Shown here: positions 41,253-50,832 of the stretch, one piece after another
Numbering within the stretch: the stretch's first letter is position 1
Layout: every line of letters begins with the position of its first letter
Assembly (NCBI GenBank): GCA_002440705.1
Contig: DJVA01000027.1
Coordinates: 1-60,977 of the forward strand
Length of the DNA stretch: 60,977 nt
From: Flavobacteriaceae bacterium UBA6268
GTDB taxonomy: Bacteria; Bacteroidota; Bacteroidia; Flavobacteriales; Flavobacteriaceae
Direction: 5' to 3'
The notes under the pieces: generated by a model
Seen by the model: only the letters and a program-made list of their open reading frames with translations
The model's database searches: none
What the model was told of the DNA's origin: nothing
Position numbers and translations under genes: made by a program

Positions 41253-42203
41253 TTATTTTTTTATCAATCCAATTTCTACCAACCGCTGATTCAGGAATTC
41301 GCCGGCAGTGATATCTTCATAGGCCTTTGGGTGTTCCGCATCGATACATTCCTCCAGGCAATTAAGTTTCATATCGCTTCGGGGATGCATGAAAAAAGGG
41401 ATGGAATACCTGGGCATATGCCATTGTTCCCTTGGCGGATTCACCACGCGGTGGATGGTAGACCGCAACTTGTTGTTGGTATGGCGTTCCAGCATATCAC
41501 CAACGTTGATGACCAATTCGTCCTCATTGGGTAGGGCATCTATCCATTCCCCATCCTTGCGTAATACCTGCAACCCCCCTGTGGAGGCACCCATCAAAAG
41601 GGTAATAAGGTTGATATCCCCGTGGGCCCCTGCCCGAACAGCTCCTTTGGGCTCCTCGGTAATGGGCGGGTAGTGGATGGGACGTAAGATACTATTGCCG
41701 TTGGATACCCAATGGTCAAAATAGGTTTCTTCCAATCCAATATACAGCGCTAAGGCTCGTAGTACATAAATGGCCGTTTTTTCCAACATACGGTAGGCCT
41801 GCATCCCGGTTTCATTAAAATGGGGGAGTTCGCGCACAGCGACATTGGCCGGGTAGGATTCGGGCAAGTTAGCATCCAGGTCGGGTTCTTGTCCAAAATG
41901 CCAAAATTCCTTCAAATCGCCTTCCTTTTTTCCTTTTGCATGTTCCTTGCCAAAGGAAACATAGCCACGTTGGCCACCGAGCCCCTCAATTTCGTATTGT
42001 TTTTTTACGGAAACAGGCAAATCGAAAAAAGCCTTGACTTCCTTGTACAATTGCGCTACCAATTGGTCGCTCAAAAAATGGTGCTTCAAGGAAACGAAGC
42101 CGATGTCTTCATAGGCACTTCCTATTTCCTGTACAAATTTTGCCTTGCGTTTTGGGTCGTCCGAAAGGAAATCGGCTAAATCGACACTGGGAATGTTGTT
42201 CAT
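41253..42203 (-). CDS. 2-oxoglutarate/Fe(II) or isopenicillin-N-synthase-like dioxygenase
   Basis: 316 residues: a DIOX_N domain at about 5-120 and a 2OG-FeII oxygenase domain at about 165-280. The iron triad is His194, Asp196 and His251, and the cosubstrate motif is RYS (Arg265, Ser267), all in the expected order. The family hydroxylates or desaturates small molecules; the substrate is not predictable. It is the first gene of a leftward operon leading to SUI1, nucleoside phosphorylase and the SBP-like protein. Confidence 0.88.
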   Translation of the reverse strand: MNNIPSVDLADFLSDDPKRKAKFVQEIGSAYEDIGFVSLKHHFLSDQLVAQLYKEVKAFFDLPVSVKKQYEIEGLGGQRGYVSFGKEHAKGKKEGDLKEFWHFGQEPDLDANLPESYPANVAVRELPHFNETGMQAYRMLEKTAIYVLRALALYIGLEETYFDHWVSNGNSILRPIHYPPITEEPKGAVRAGAHGDINLITLLMGASTGGLQVLRKDGEWIDALPNEDELVINVGDMLERHTNNKLRSTIHRVVNPPREQWHMPRYSIPFFMHPRSDMKLNCLEECIDAEHPKAYEDITAGEFLNQRLVEIGLIKK

Positions 42204-42300
42204 GGGAATTCAATTTTCAACGTACAAATATACCAATAATCACTAGCAATTCCGAAGGAAAAAAAGATGAAAAACACTTAAAGGCTGCTAATAAATTTTC

Positions 42301-42308
42301 TACTTTTG
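42301..42308 (+). promoter_or_regulatory. -7 promoter element TACTTTTG of the E1 gene
   Basis: A perfect TAnnTTTG, 18 bases before the ATG at 42327; no convincing -33 element is seen. Confidence 0.5.
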
Positions 42309-42326
42309 ATACCGTAAATACCGTGT

Positions 42327-44330
42327 ATGAATTCCAATACCCTTCCGCACACTCCCTATGCCTTTAATCGCGACGGCATGGAAGATTCCTTGTTGTTGAC
42401 CCTTTACGAACGCATGTTGAAACCGCGTCTCATCGAGGAAAAAATGCTCATCCTTTTAAGGCAGGGCAAAATTTCCAAGTGGTTCAGTGGCATTGGACAA
42501 GAAGCCATTTCGGTAGGGGTGGCCTCCGTATTAGAAGAGGACGAATATATTTTGCCCATGCACCGCAATTTGGGCATTTTTACGTGTAGGAACATTCCTT
42601 TGTATCGGCTATTCTCACAATGGCAAGGAAAGGCCAACGGATTTACCAAAGGGCGGGACCGCAGTTTTCACTTCGGGACCCAAGCGTACCATATTGTGGG
42701 GATGATTTCCCACTTGGGCCCCCAATTTGGGGTGGCCGACGGAATTGCACTGGGAAACCTTTTGAAAAAGAATGGAAAACTTTGTGCGGTATTTACCGGG
42801 GAAGGGGGCACCAGCGAGGGGGACATCCACGAAGCGTTGAATGTCGCCTCTGTTTGGGACCTTCCGGTACTGTTCTGCATAGAGAACAATGGCTATGGCC
42901 TTTCTACGCCCACTTCAGAACAATACCGATGCCAGGATTTGGCCGATCGCGCCAAGGGCTATGGCATGGAATCGCACATTTTGGAAGGAAACAATATTTT
43001 GGAAGTGTATTCGAAATTGAAGGCCATAACCGAAAGTATGCGGGAAAACCCACGCCCTGTGATGGTAGAGTTCAAAACCTTTCGGATGCGCGGACACGAG
43101 GAAGCCAGCGGCACCAAATATGTTCCTCAGGAATTGATGGATGCATGGGCTGTGAAAGACCCCTTGGAAACGTATGCGGCGTACCTCCGTGAATTGGGCG
43201 TTTTGAATGAAGTTATGGAAGTGGAACTCAAGGAGTCCATCCTCAAGGAAATCAATGAAAATTTGGATAGGGCTTTCGAAGAACCCAAAATAGAAGCTAA
43301 TGAAACTGTTGAATTAGATGATGTATTTCAAAATACAGTGGTTCAACAGGTTGAAAAAAATTCAATAACTCAGGAACTGCGGTTGGTCGATGCCATTTCC
43401 GAAGGTTTAAAACAATCCATGGAACGTTACCCCAACTTGGTCCTGATGGGGCAGGACATTGCCGAATACGGAGGGGTCTTTAAAATTACCGAAGGTTTCG
43501 TGGAGCAATTTGGCAAAGACCGTGTTCGGAATACCCCCATCTGCGAATCTGCCATTGTTTCAGCAGCCATGGGATTGTCCATCAACGGATTTAAAAGTGT
43601 GGTCGAAATGCAATTCGCCGATTTTGTGACTTCAGGTTTTAATCCAATTGTTAATTATTTAGCCAAATCCCAATACCGTTGGAACCAAAACGCCGATGTG
43701 GTCATACGGATGCCCTGTGGCGCAGGAGTAGGAGCGGGCCCATTCCATAGCCAGACTAACGAGGCCTGGTTTACACACACGCCTGGATTAAAAGTGGTCT
43801 ATCCGGCTTTTCCCGAGGACGCCAAAGGATTGCTGGCCACAGCCATTGCCGACCCCAACCCGGTACTGTTTTTTGAGCATAAAGCCCTTTACAGGAGTGT
43901 TCGTGGGGAAGTCCCCACCGAGTATTACACCCTGCCGTTAGGAAAGGCCCATGTGCTTCTGGAGGGGAAAGAAGTAACGGTCATTACCTACGGAGCTGGG
44001 GTGCATTGGGCGTTGGAAGCACTTCAGGAAACCAATACCTCGGCCGATTTGATCGATTTAAGATCTCTGGCGCCATTGGACACGGAAACCATCTACCAAT
44101 CGGTTAAAAAAACCGGAAAGGCCATCATCCTTCAAGAGGACTCCCTCTTTGGGGGTATTGCCTCCGATATCTCGGCCCTGATCGTTGAAAATTGCTTCGA
44201 GTATTTGGATGCCCCAGTGAAGCGGGTAGCCAGTTTGGAAACACCCGTCCCGTTTGCTTCGGCCCTGGAAGCACAGTACCTCGCGAAGACCCGTTTCAAG
44301 GAACAATTGGACCAATTGCTGTCTTATTGA
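42327..44330 (+). CDS. 2-oxoacid dehydrogenase E1, alpha-beta fusion
   Basis: 667 residues. The alpha half (about 20-330) holds the ThDP motif GEGGTSEG...NNG (158-189) and the beta half (about 348-667) the transketolase pyrimidine and C-terminal domains (MGQDIAEYGGVFKITEGF, ICESAIVSAAMG). It decarboxylates a 2-oxoacid, most likely branched-chain 2-oxoisovalerate or a related acid, and passes the acyl group to a lipoylated E2. No E2 or E3 gene lies nearby. The first residue pair of the ThDP motif is Glu-Gly rather than the common Asp-Gly. Confidence 0.92.
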   Translation: MNSNTLPHTPYAFNRDGMEDSLLLTLYERMLKPRLIEEKMLILLRQGKISKWFSGIGQEAISVGVASVLEEDEYILPMHRNLGIFTCRNIPLYRLFSQWQGKANGFTKGRDRSFHFGTQAYHIVGMISHLGPQFGVADGIALGNLLKKNGKLCAVFTGEGGTSEGDIHEALNVASVWDLPVLFCIENNGYGLSTPTSEQYRCQDLADRAKGYGMESHILEGNNILEVYSKLKAITESMRENPRPVMVEFKTFRMRGHEEASGTKYVPQELMDAWAVKDPLETYAAYLRELGVLNEVMEVELKESILKEINENLDRAFEEPKIEANETVELDDVFQNTVVQQVEKNSITQELRLVDAISEGLKQSMERYPNLVLMGQDIAEYGGVFKITEGFVEQFGKDRVRNTPICESAIVSAAMGLSINGFKSVVEMQFADFVTSGFNPIVNYLAKSQYRWNQNADVVIRMPCGAGVGAGPFHSQTNEAWFTHTPGLKVVYPAFPEDAKGLLATAIADPNPVLFFEHKALYRSVRGEVPTEYYTLPLGKAHVLLEGKEVTVITYGAGVHWALEALQETNTSADLIDLRSLAPLDTETIYQSVKKTGKAIILQEDSLFGGIASDISALIVENCFEYLDAPVKRVASLETPVPFASALEAQYLAKTRFKEQLDQLLSY

Positions 44331-44477
44331 TTTGTTAACACTTTCCGTTAAACTTGTTTTAAATACTTGACCCATAATGCTTCGGATTCCTAATTTAGCT
44401 TCCATCAACTAGGCTAGCCATTATCAATTCAAGCATCATTTAGTCATGGCCCAGCATCAAGCAAATGTATTTTGTTG

Positions 44478-44485
44478 TATCTTTA
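44478..44485 (+). promoter_or_regulatory. -7 promoter element TATCTTTA of the lipoprotein/OmpA pair
   Basis: Lies 49 bases before the ATG at 44535, in a 204-bp gap that otherwise holds nothing recognisable. Confidence 0.4.
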
Positions 44486-44534
44486 GTTATGATTAATTCC
44501 TAAGAAAACTTCTAACCTCAAAAAACACTTCATT

Positions 44535-45014
44535 ATGAAAAAACTCGTTGCATTAACCATCCTTTCGGTATTGGTGCTCTCTTGTGGTACCCCGAAAACC
44601 GTTCAGGAATCAAGAAAAGTACTGAAAGGCTATTGGTCGCTGGACAATATTACCTACAGCGAAAAGGGGACCTTTAACGTAAAATTGCTGAACGACACGT
44701 CCAAGGAATGTTTTGAAGGCACAACTTGGCGTTTCATTCCCAACAATCACACGGGAATATATACTGTAGACAATCCCAATTGCCCCAGTGGGGACCGAAA
44801 TTTTATTTTCGACATTCAGGAAATGAACCCCGAATCGGGTCTTTACGACTTTTTGTTGAAACCGACTGACGAAAAAAGAAAATCGGAAAACAATGTGGGC
44901 TTCCGTCTGCGATTGGCTCAACTTACCGACAATTCCATGCGATGGGAGCAAACCGTTTCCTTGGATGGAAAACCATTTACCATAACCATGAATTTCTCTA
45001 AAATAAACGAATAA
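44535..45014 (+). CDS. Lipocalin-like lipoprotein
   Basis: 159 residues. The lipobox LSCG (Cys17) follows a basic-hydrophobic signal (MKKLVALTILSVLVLSC). The mature part has KGYWSLDNITYSEKGTFNV, TTWRFIPNNHTGIY and a beta-rich ending (RWEQTVSLDGKPFTITMNFSKI), fitting the small lipocalin-like family common in Bacteroidota. Located probably in the outer membrane. The OmpA-family gene begins 3 bp downstream, so the two form an envelope pair. Confidence 0.85.
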   Translation: MKKLVALTILSVLVLSCGTPKTVQESRKVLKGYWSLDNITYSEKGTFNVKLLNDTSKECFEGTTWRFIPNNHTGIYTVDNPNCPSGDRNFIFDIQEMNPESGLYDFLLKPTDEKRKSENNVGFRLRLAQLTDNSMRWEQTVSLDGKPFTITMNFSKINE

Positions 45015-45016
45015 GT

Positions 45017-45730
45017 ATGAAAACGATCATTCAAAGATTGGGCATCGTTGCCCTAGCCTGTGTCCTCACCATAGCATTTACCAATTGTGAGGCTACCAAA
45101 AACGCAAACAACACCCAAAAAGGCGCGGTCATTGGGGCTGCTGGTGGAGCCATCCTTGGTGCCATTATTGGAAACAATGCCGGAAAAGGAGGCAATGGCG
45201 AGATAGGAGCGGTCATTGGCGGGGTAGTCGGCGGTGCTGCTGGTGCCATTATTGGAAACAAGATGGACAAGCAAGCCCGAAAAATTGAAGAGGAAATCCC
45301 AGGAGCCGAAGTAGAGCGTGTTGACGATGGTATCGTGATTACCTTCGACGGTGAAAATAACGGGGTCTATTTTGATACCAACAAGTACAACATCAATGAG
45401 GCCTCCAAGGTGACCTTAGATAAATTGGCTGCCATCTTGGTCGAGTATCCCGATACCGATGTATTGGTTGTAGGGCATACCGACAGTGTTGGTTCCGATG
45501 AATACAACATGACCCTTTCCAAAAACAGGGCCATGTCGGTAACCAATTACTTTACGGGCACCAAAGGGCTCAGTGCCGGTAGGTTTACCACCAATTGGTT
45601 TGGGGAAACAAGTCCTATTGCTACCAACGATACCCCCGAGGGACGTGCCCAAAACCGTAGGGTAAACATTGTAATCGTACCCAACGAGAAGATGAAACAA
45701 GATGCCAAGAAAGAAGCTGGTGAAAACTAA
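45017..45730 (+). CDS. OmpA-family lipoprotein with glycine zipper
   Basis: 237 residues. After a signal with lipobox-like FTNC (Cys24) comes a glycine-zipper region at about 36-80 (GAVIGAAGGAILGAIIGNNAG and similar), then an OmpA C-terminal peptidoglycan-binding domain at about 100-230 (VVGHTDSVGSDEYNMTLSKNRA, GRAQNRRVNIVI). It should tether the outer membrane to peptidoglycan. The layout matches YiaD/YfiB-type proteins. Confidence 0.92.
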   Translation: MKTIIQRLGIVALACVLTIAFTNCEATKNANNTQKGAVIGAAGGAILGAIIGNNAGKGGNGEIGAVIGGVVGGAAGAIIGNKMDKQARKIEEEIPGAEVERVDDGIVITFDGENNGVYFDTNKYNINEASKVTLDKLAAILVEYPDTDVLVVGHTDSVGSDEYNMTLSKNRAMSVTNYFTGTKGLSAGRFTTNWFGETSPIATNDTPEGRAQNRRVNIVIVPNEKMKQDAKKEAGEN

Positions 45731-45752
45731 GCTTCCCACCATACTTTTGAAG

Positions 45753-45779
45753 GCCGGAACTATTGTTCCGGCTTTTTTT
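45753..45779 (+). terminator. Intrinsic terminator after the OmpA gene
   Basis: The stem GCCGGAAC-TATT-GTTCCGGC (8 bp, perfect) is followed by seven T. Confidence 0.9.
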
Positions 45780-45801
45780 ATGCAAAATTTGAAGGGGTGT
45801 T

Positions 45802-45831
45802 TTTGTGAACAGGCAGGGCTTTGTATCTTTA
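45802..45831 (+). promoter_or_regulatory. Promoter of the TerC gene
   Basis: TTTG at 45802-45805 and TATCTTTA at 45824-45831 with an 18-bp spacer; the ATG follows 22 bases later. Confidence 0.55.
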
Positions 45832-45853
45832 AACCCGTTAACAAAATTGAACC

Positions 45854-46624
45854 ATGGCCGATTTATTTACCCTCGAAAACCTTGTCTCTTTGTTACTGCT
45901 CATCCTCCTACAGGCAGTATTGGGCCTTGACAACCTTTTGTACATTTCCATCGAATCGAAACGAGCACCCGAAGCCGAACAAAAGAAGGTCCGTACCTGG
46001 GGCATTGGCCTGGCCATCATTCTTAGGATTGCCCTCCTGTTTGTATTGGTGCAACTCATCAACCTTTTTAAGGAGCCCTGGTGGGTCATTGAGTCCAATT
46101 CGGTATTTGATGGTTCCTTCAACTTGCACAGCATCATCATCCTCATCGGCGGTATCTTCATTATGTATACGGCCATGAAGGAAATCTGGCACATGATGAA
46201 CCTTAATGCGGATGAAAAAACAGAACACAAAAAATCTTCCGTCACCACCATCATTATTTCCATAGTACTCATGAACCTGGTCTTTTCCTTCGATTCCATC
46301 CTAGGCGCCATTGCCCTTACCGATAATTTTATTGTGATGGCCACGGCCATCGTTATTGGCGGCTTGTTGATGATTTGGCTCTCTGGCCACGTTACAGAGT
46401 TCCTGAAGAAAAACCGCATGTACGAAGTCTTGGGGCTGTTCATTCTGCTTATTGTCGGTGTCATGCTATTGTCTGAAGGTGCCCACTTGGCTCACATGCA
46501 TATATTCAACAACGCCATTACCGCAATGAGCAAAAGCACGTTTTACTTTGTCATTGTGGTGCTGATCCTCATCGATATTGTGCAAAGTCGCTATCAGAAG
46601 AAAATCAACCGCGGATTGGATTGA
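45854..46624 (+). CDS. TerC family integral membrane protein
   Basis: 256 residues with about seven helices. The family hallmarks are the acidic membrane motifs LGLDNLLYISIES near the N terminus and MNLVFSFDSILGAIAL near the middle, which are thought to bind metal. TerC-family proteins are linked to Mn2+ export or metallation of secreted enzymes and to tellurite resistance; which applies here is open. Convergent with gntP across 15 bp. Confidence 0.92.
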   Translation: MADLFTLENLVSLLLLILLQAVLGLDNLLYISIESKRAPEAEQKKVRTWGIGLAIILRIALLFVLVQLINLFKEPWWVIESNSVFDGSFNLHSIIILIGGIFIMYTAMKEIWHMMNLNADEKTEHKKSSVTTIIISIVLMNLVFSFDSILGAIALTDNFIVMATAIVIGGLLMIWLSGHVTEFLKKNRMYEVLGLFILLIVGVMLLSEGAHLAHMHIFNNAITAMSKSTFYFVIVVLILIDIVQSRYQKKINRGLD

Positions 46625-46639
46625 TTGAACCTGAGGGCC

Positions 46640-47983
46640 TCAGAGAAGGAGGCTTAAAAGCCAAACCGATGCAAAACCGGTCAGGGCCAAAATAGTCGTC
46701 ATGACCGTCCAACTTCGGAAGGTTTGTTTTTCGGTGAGTCCCAAGTATTTGCTGACCAACCAAAAACCGCTATCGTTCACATGGGACAGGATGGAGGCGC
46801 CCGCAGCAATGGCGATGACCAACAACGCTTTATCTAGGGAGCTCACTCCAGATACCAACAAGGGTGCCGTAACCCCTGCTGCCGTAATCATGGCTACGGT
46901 GGCACTTCCTTGAAGAATTCGTACCAATGCAGCTACCACAAATGCAAATACCAAAGTGCTCAATCCCATGGCTGCAAAAGCGTCTGCCAATTGATTGCCG
47001 GCACCTGTTTCAATCAAAACTTGTTTGAACACCCCGCCAGCACCAGTCAGCAATATGATGACTCCTGCGGGCGCTAACGATTTGGTACTGATTTTCAAAA
47101 GGGCTTCCTTGGACGTTTTTCGCCGAATACCCAAGACATACCAAGCAATTAGGTTGGCCAAAATCAAGGCCGTAAACGGATGTCCTATCATGCCCATCCA
47201 ATCCCTAAAGCCTACAGTAGTCCAATTTTTTGCCACAAGGGAATTTAGCAGGGTATTGCATACAATAAGGAAAATGGGCAGGGCAATGATGGCCAGGATG
47301 GTAAGCACATGGGGCAACATTCCTTTATCCGGAGTTTCTTCTTCGTCGATACGCTCTGGGGCTTCCACATAAATCTGCTTAGCAATGTATTTCCCAAAAA
47401 GAGGCCCGCTAACAATGGCCGTGGGAATGCCCACGATAAACCCTACCACAATGACCCACCCCAAATCCGCTTTTAGGATATCGGCCACCGCCACGGGGCC
47501 GGGGGTCGGCGGAATGAAGGCATGGGTAATCGCTAGTCCTGCCAATAGGGGGATTCCGTAAAGTAAGATGGACTTTTTTGATTTTCGCTGAAGGGAATAC
47601 ACCAAGGGAACCAAAATAATGAAAGCCACATCGAAGAATACGGGGATGGCAATGATAAATCCCGTAAGCATCAACGCCCAGGAAACTCCCTTACCATGGG
47701 TTGCTTTCAACAGCAAACCAGCAACCGCTTCAGCACCTCCGGAATGTTCCAAAATGGCTCCAAATAGGGCACCTAGACCCACCACCACGGCCACGAAGCC
47801 CAGCGTACCACCCATCCCGTTTTTGATGGCATCCATGATGTCCAAGGGAGGCATCCCTGCCAAGAGCCCAACCACAATGCTCCCAATCAATAAGGCCATG
47901 AAGGCTTGGATCCTAAAATAAAGGATGAGGAACAGGATGACGGCCACCCCGGCGGCTATGGCTCCCAATAAACTAAGCTCCAT
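46640..47983 (-). CDS. gntP: Gluconate:H+ symporter (GntP family)
   Basis: 447 residues with about 12-14 membrane helices. Family signatures include LLAGLAITHAFIPPTPGPVAVADIL, GVFKQVLIETGAGNQLADAF and SATVAMITAAGV. It imports gluconate or related aldonates. The ATG at 47983 (MELSLLG) lies inside the last codons of the gluconokinase/6PGDH gene, an 11-bp overlap that couples translation. It is last in a gluconolactonase - kinase/dehydrogenase - permease operon. Confidence 0.93.
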   Translation of the reverse strand: MELSLLGAIAAGVAVILFLILYFRIQAFMALLIGSIVVGLLAGMPPLDIMDAIKNGMGGTLGFVAVVVGLGALFGAILEHSGGAEAVAGLLLKATHGKGVSWALMLTGFIIAIPVFFDVAFIILVPLVYSLQRKSKKSILLYGIPLLAGLAITHAFIPPTPGPVAVADILKADLGWVIVVGFIVGIPTAIVSGPLFGKYIAKQIYVEAPERIDEEETPDKGMLPHVLTILAIIALPIFLIVCNTLLNSLVAKNWTTVGFRDWMGMIGHPFTALILANLIAWYVLGIRRKTSKEALLKISTKSLAPAGVIILLTGAGGVFKQVLIETGAGNQLADAFAAMGLSTLVFAFVVAALVRILQGSATVAMITAAGVTAPLLVSGVSSLDKALLVIAIAAGASILSHVNDSGFWLVSKYLGLTEKQTFRSWTVMTTILALTGFASVWLLSLLL

Positions 47984-49862
47984 GGTCTTTCCAATTAGTG
48001 GTGAACTGTTGGTCCAAAGGACGGTCTGTACGCTGGTACGTATGCGCCCCGAAGGCATCCCGCAACGCCTGTATGAGGTTGGCAGGGGAGTTTATGGTTG
48101 TGAGCCCCCCACTGTGATTCCAAGCAGCGCTGAAACAAGGTAGGGCCGTTTGCTGCGTTAGCCCCCATTGCAGTGCTTCCTGAAGCGCCTCCAGTCCTTC
48201 TGGGAGTTGCGCCAAGACCCACTCAAGTTCCCAAAGTGATGCATGTTGCGAAAGTTGCTGCTGGAGCTGTTGTACCAATTTCGATTGAATGATGCAGCCC
48301 ACCGACCAGACTCTTAGGACTTCCGACAACTGAACGTTCCAGTTTTCTTTTTGGGATTGAATTTGAATGAGTTCCAATCCTTGTAAATGATTTACCAAGC
48401 GGGCCCATTGATAGGCCTTTAACAAGGTCTCCGGAGCAATTTGTTTTACCGTTTTAGGGACTGGACGGAGCTTTGCCCAAACCTCACGAGTTCCTTGTGC
48501 TCCCGACAAATGCCTCGCAAGGACAGCTTCCACCATCATGGAAGCAGGCACACCACTTTCAAGGGCCGCAATACTGGACCATACGCCAGTACCTTTACTA
48601 GAGGCCACATCCAGCACCTTGTCCAACACATAGGAACCCCCCTCCTTTTTACTGAATATTTCTGCTGTGAGCCCCAATAGGAAACTCTGGGCTTCACCTT
48701 CCTGCCATTGTTGGAAAAGTGTTCTGATATCCTCGTACGAAATCAAACCGCGCAACAAGGCATAGAGTTCTGCCAACAATTGCATTTCTCCATATTCGAT
48801 ACCGTTATGCACGGTCTTAATGAAATGCCCAGCTCCATCAGGCCCCAATAACGCCGCACAGGGTTTTGCATTTGGTTCCTTCGCGGCCATTGCCTCCAAG
48901 AGGTGACTCACCTTTTTATAGGCTGTTTCCGAACCTCCTGCCATCATGGAAGGTCCTTTTAAGGCACCTTCTTCACCTCCGGAGACACCCACCCCTAAAT
49001 AGTCGATGCTATGGGATGCAAGGTTTTGCATTCTCCGTTGGGTTTCGCGGTAATGGGAATTTCCCCCATCCATCACCACATCGCCGGGGGCGAGTAGGGG
49101 GGTGAGGGTTTCCAAAACGGCATCTATGGCTGTGCCTGCAGGAATCATCAAAAGGATCCTACGGGGCTGACTTAAGGAATTTACAAACCCTTCCCATTCG
49201 TCAAAACCCAAAACCCTTTCGGGCGGAACTTCTTTCAAAAAATTTGGGAGGATGTGTGCTTCTTTGGGATCGGAACGGTTGTACACCGAAACCTTAAAGC
49301 CCTTGTTCAGGGCGTTTTTGGCCAAGCTGCGTCCCATGACACCCATTCCAACAATTCCAAGGTCCGATTGCATGGTCCCTAATTTCGCAATAATTTCAGA
49401 AACCATTTGCTCTGGACGGTTTGAAATGGAAACATTTAGGGCATAGGAGGGAGGTTCAAGGGTGTCCAGTTGGGACTGCAACATTTCCGGTTTCATGAAA
49501 TGATCCCGCGCCTCCATGCGCTGAAGGAGGGTCTCCATGCTCCCTTCCAAATACACCCAATGGATGGATAGGTTTTTGGAAAGGAGTTGCCGATAGGATT
49601 CCTTTAGGGCCGAACAGGCCAGTACACCTCCTTGTTCCCACTGTTGCATCCTTTGGTTTAAGGTTTCCAACCAGGGCCAACGGTCTTCATCCATAAGGGG
49701 AGTGCCGTTTTTCATTTTGGCGATGTTCGCAGGAGGGTGGTAGGCATCCGCATCTTCAAAGGGCAGCTCCAACAGTGCCGCTAGGCGTTTCCCGATGGTG
49801 GTCTTTCCCGAACCGCTCACGCCCATCACCACGATAGTTCGATGCCTATTTTGGGGTTCCAA
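47973..49862 (-). CDS. Gluconokinase / 6-phosphogluconate dehydrogenase fusion
   Basis: 629 residues made of two complete enzymes. Residues 1-160 are a GntK-type gluconokinase (P-loop GVSGSGKT at 14-21, then DADAYHPPANIAKM). Residues 164-629 are a full-length decarboxylating 6-phosphogluconate dehydrogenase (GIVGMGVMG at 169-177, MDGGNSHYRETQRR, SGGEEGALKGPSMMAGG, KTVHNGIEYGEMQL). Gluconate would be phosphorylated and then oxidised to ribulose-5-phosphate, CO2 and NAD(P)H. An internal ATG (Met164, at 49373) could allow separate 6PGDH. It overlaps the lactonase gene by 17 bp and the permease gene by 11 bp. Confidence 0.93.
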   Translation of the reverse strand: MEPQNRHRTIVVMGVSGSGKTTIGKRLAALLELPFEDADAYHPPANIAKMKNGTPLMDEDRWPWLETLNQRMQQWEQGGVLACSALKESYRQLLSKNLSIHWVYLEGSMETLLQRMEARDHFMKPEMLQSQLDTLEPPSYALNVSISNRPEQMVSEIIAKLGTMQSDLGIVGMGVMGRSLAKNALNKGFKVSVYNRSDPKEAHILPNFLKEVPPERVLGFDEWEGFVNSLSQPRRILLMIPAGTAIDAVLETLTPLLAPGDVVMDGGNSHYRETQRRMQNLASHSIDYLGVGVSGGEEGALKGPSMMAGGSETAYKKVSHLLEAMAAKEPNAKPCAALLGPDGAGHFIKTVHNGIEYGEMQLLAELYALLRGLISYEDIRTLFQQWQEGEAQSFLLGLTAEIFSKKEGGSYVLDKVLDVASSKGTGVWSSIAALESGVPASMMVEAVLARHLSGAQGTREVWAKLRPVPKTVKQIAPETLLKAYQWARLVNHLQGLELIQIQSQKENWNVQLSEVLRVWSVGCIIQSKLVQQLQQQLSQHASLWELEWVLAQLPEGLEALQEALQWGLTQQTALPCFSAAWNHSGGLTTINSPANLIQALRDAFGAHTYQRTDRPLDQQFTTNWKDHGA

Positions 49863-50832
49863 AAAAAGTGGATTTTACACCATGGACCCCTGGCTTAACT
49901 TCAAATACGGAACCTGCCAGCGGAAACGCTTCCAGTTCGGCTTCCGACATGTCCACTCGTGCCGAAGTAATGTAGAGGATGTCCAAATTGGGGCCTCCAA
50001 ACGCACAGCTGCTTACGTTGTGTGCCGGGACTTCGATCTTTTGCAGGATTTCCCCGGTTTTGGGATCGAACCGTACTACGGCATTGCCATTCCAAAGGGC
50101 TACCCATAGCATGTCGTCGGCATCGATGGTCATGCCATCGGGAAACCCCAATTCCACAGGAACCTCCACTGCCACCCGTTCGTTGGAGAGGGTTGCATTC
50201 CAGGGGTCAAAATCATAGGCGCGAATCTTCCCCGTGGGCGTATCGGTATAATACATGGTGCGACCGTCCTTGGTCCACACAATCCCATTGGAAATGGTAA
50301 TGCTGTCCAACATTGCGGTGGCCACTCCTTGCGGGGTGACTTTATACAGCTTTGCTACGGGATTCTTTTCGGCGAGGTCCATAGAGCCTACCCAGAGGTT
50401 GCCCGCAGGATCGCACTTACCGTCATTGAACCGATTGCCAGGCTGGTCTGCCTCTAACGGGGTGAGTTGGTTCAGGGAGCCGTTTTTGGTGTTCTGAAGG
50501 TAGATGCCATCCTCCAGCGCCACCACTGCGGTACTATCGGTTTGTGGTACTACGGTACCGATACGACTGGGCAGGTTAAAAGTTTGGATGTTTTTGGAAA
50601 GAGGGTCGAGGAGGTGCAATTGTTTTCCCAAGATGTCGATCCAGTACAACTGTTGGGTCTTGTAGTTCCAAAAGGCGCCTTCCCCCAATTCGGCTTTGGC
50701 TTCAAAGGCTACGGTTACGGAGGGGGTGTCGGGCATTTCGGTGGGGGTTTCAACTTCAGGTTTGGTTTCCGCATTTTTACAGCCAAGCATCGACCAAAGG
50801 ATCAAAAGGGTGATTGAAAGGTACTTACGCAT
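49846..50832 (-). CDS. SMP-30/gluconolactonase-family lipoprotein
   Basis: 328 residues: signal peptide with lipobox MLGC (Cys18), a Pro/Glu/Thr linker, then a six-bladed propeller with the metal-site features of the SMP-30/LRE family. These include the Glu in ELGEGAFWN, GNRFNDGKCDPAGNLWVGSMD, ISNGIVWTKDGRTMYYTDT and GFPDGMTIDADDMLWVA. It should hydrolyse glucono-1,5-lactone, or a similar aldonolactone, to the acid outside the cytoplasmic membrane. First gene of the gluconate operon. Confidence 0.9.
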   Translation of the reverse strand: MRKYLSITLLILWSMLGCKNAETKPEVETPTEMPDTPSVTVAFEAKAELGEGAFWNYKTQQLYWIDILGKQLHLLDPLSKNIQTFNLPSRIGTVVPQTDSTAVVALEDGIYLQNTKNGSLNQLTPLEADQPGNRFNDGKCDPAGNLWVGSMDLAEKNPVAKLYKVTPQGVATAMLDSITISNGIVWTKDGRTMYYTDTPTGKIRAYDFDPWNATLSNERVAVEVPVELGFPDGMTIDADDMLWVALWNGNAVVRFDPKTGEILQKIEVPAHNVSSCAFGGPNLDILYITSARVDMSEAELEAFPLAGSVFEVKPGVHGVKSTFFGTPK

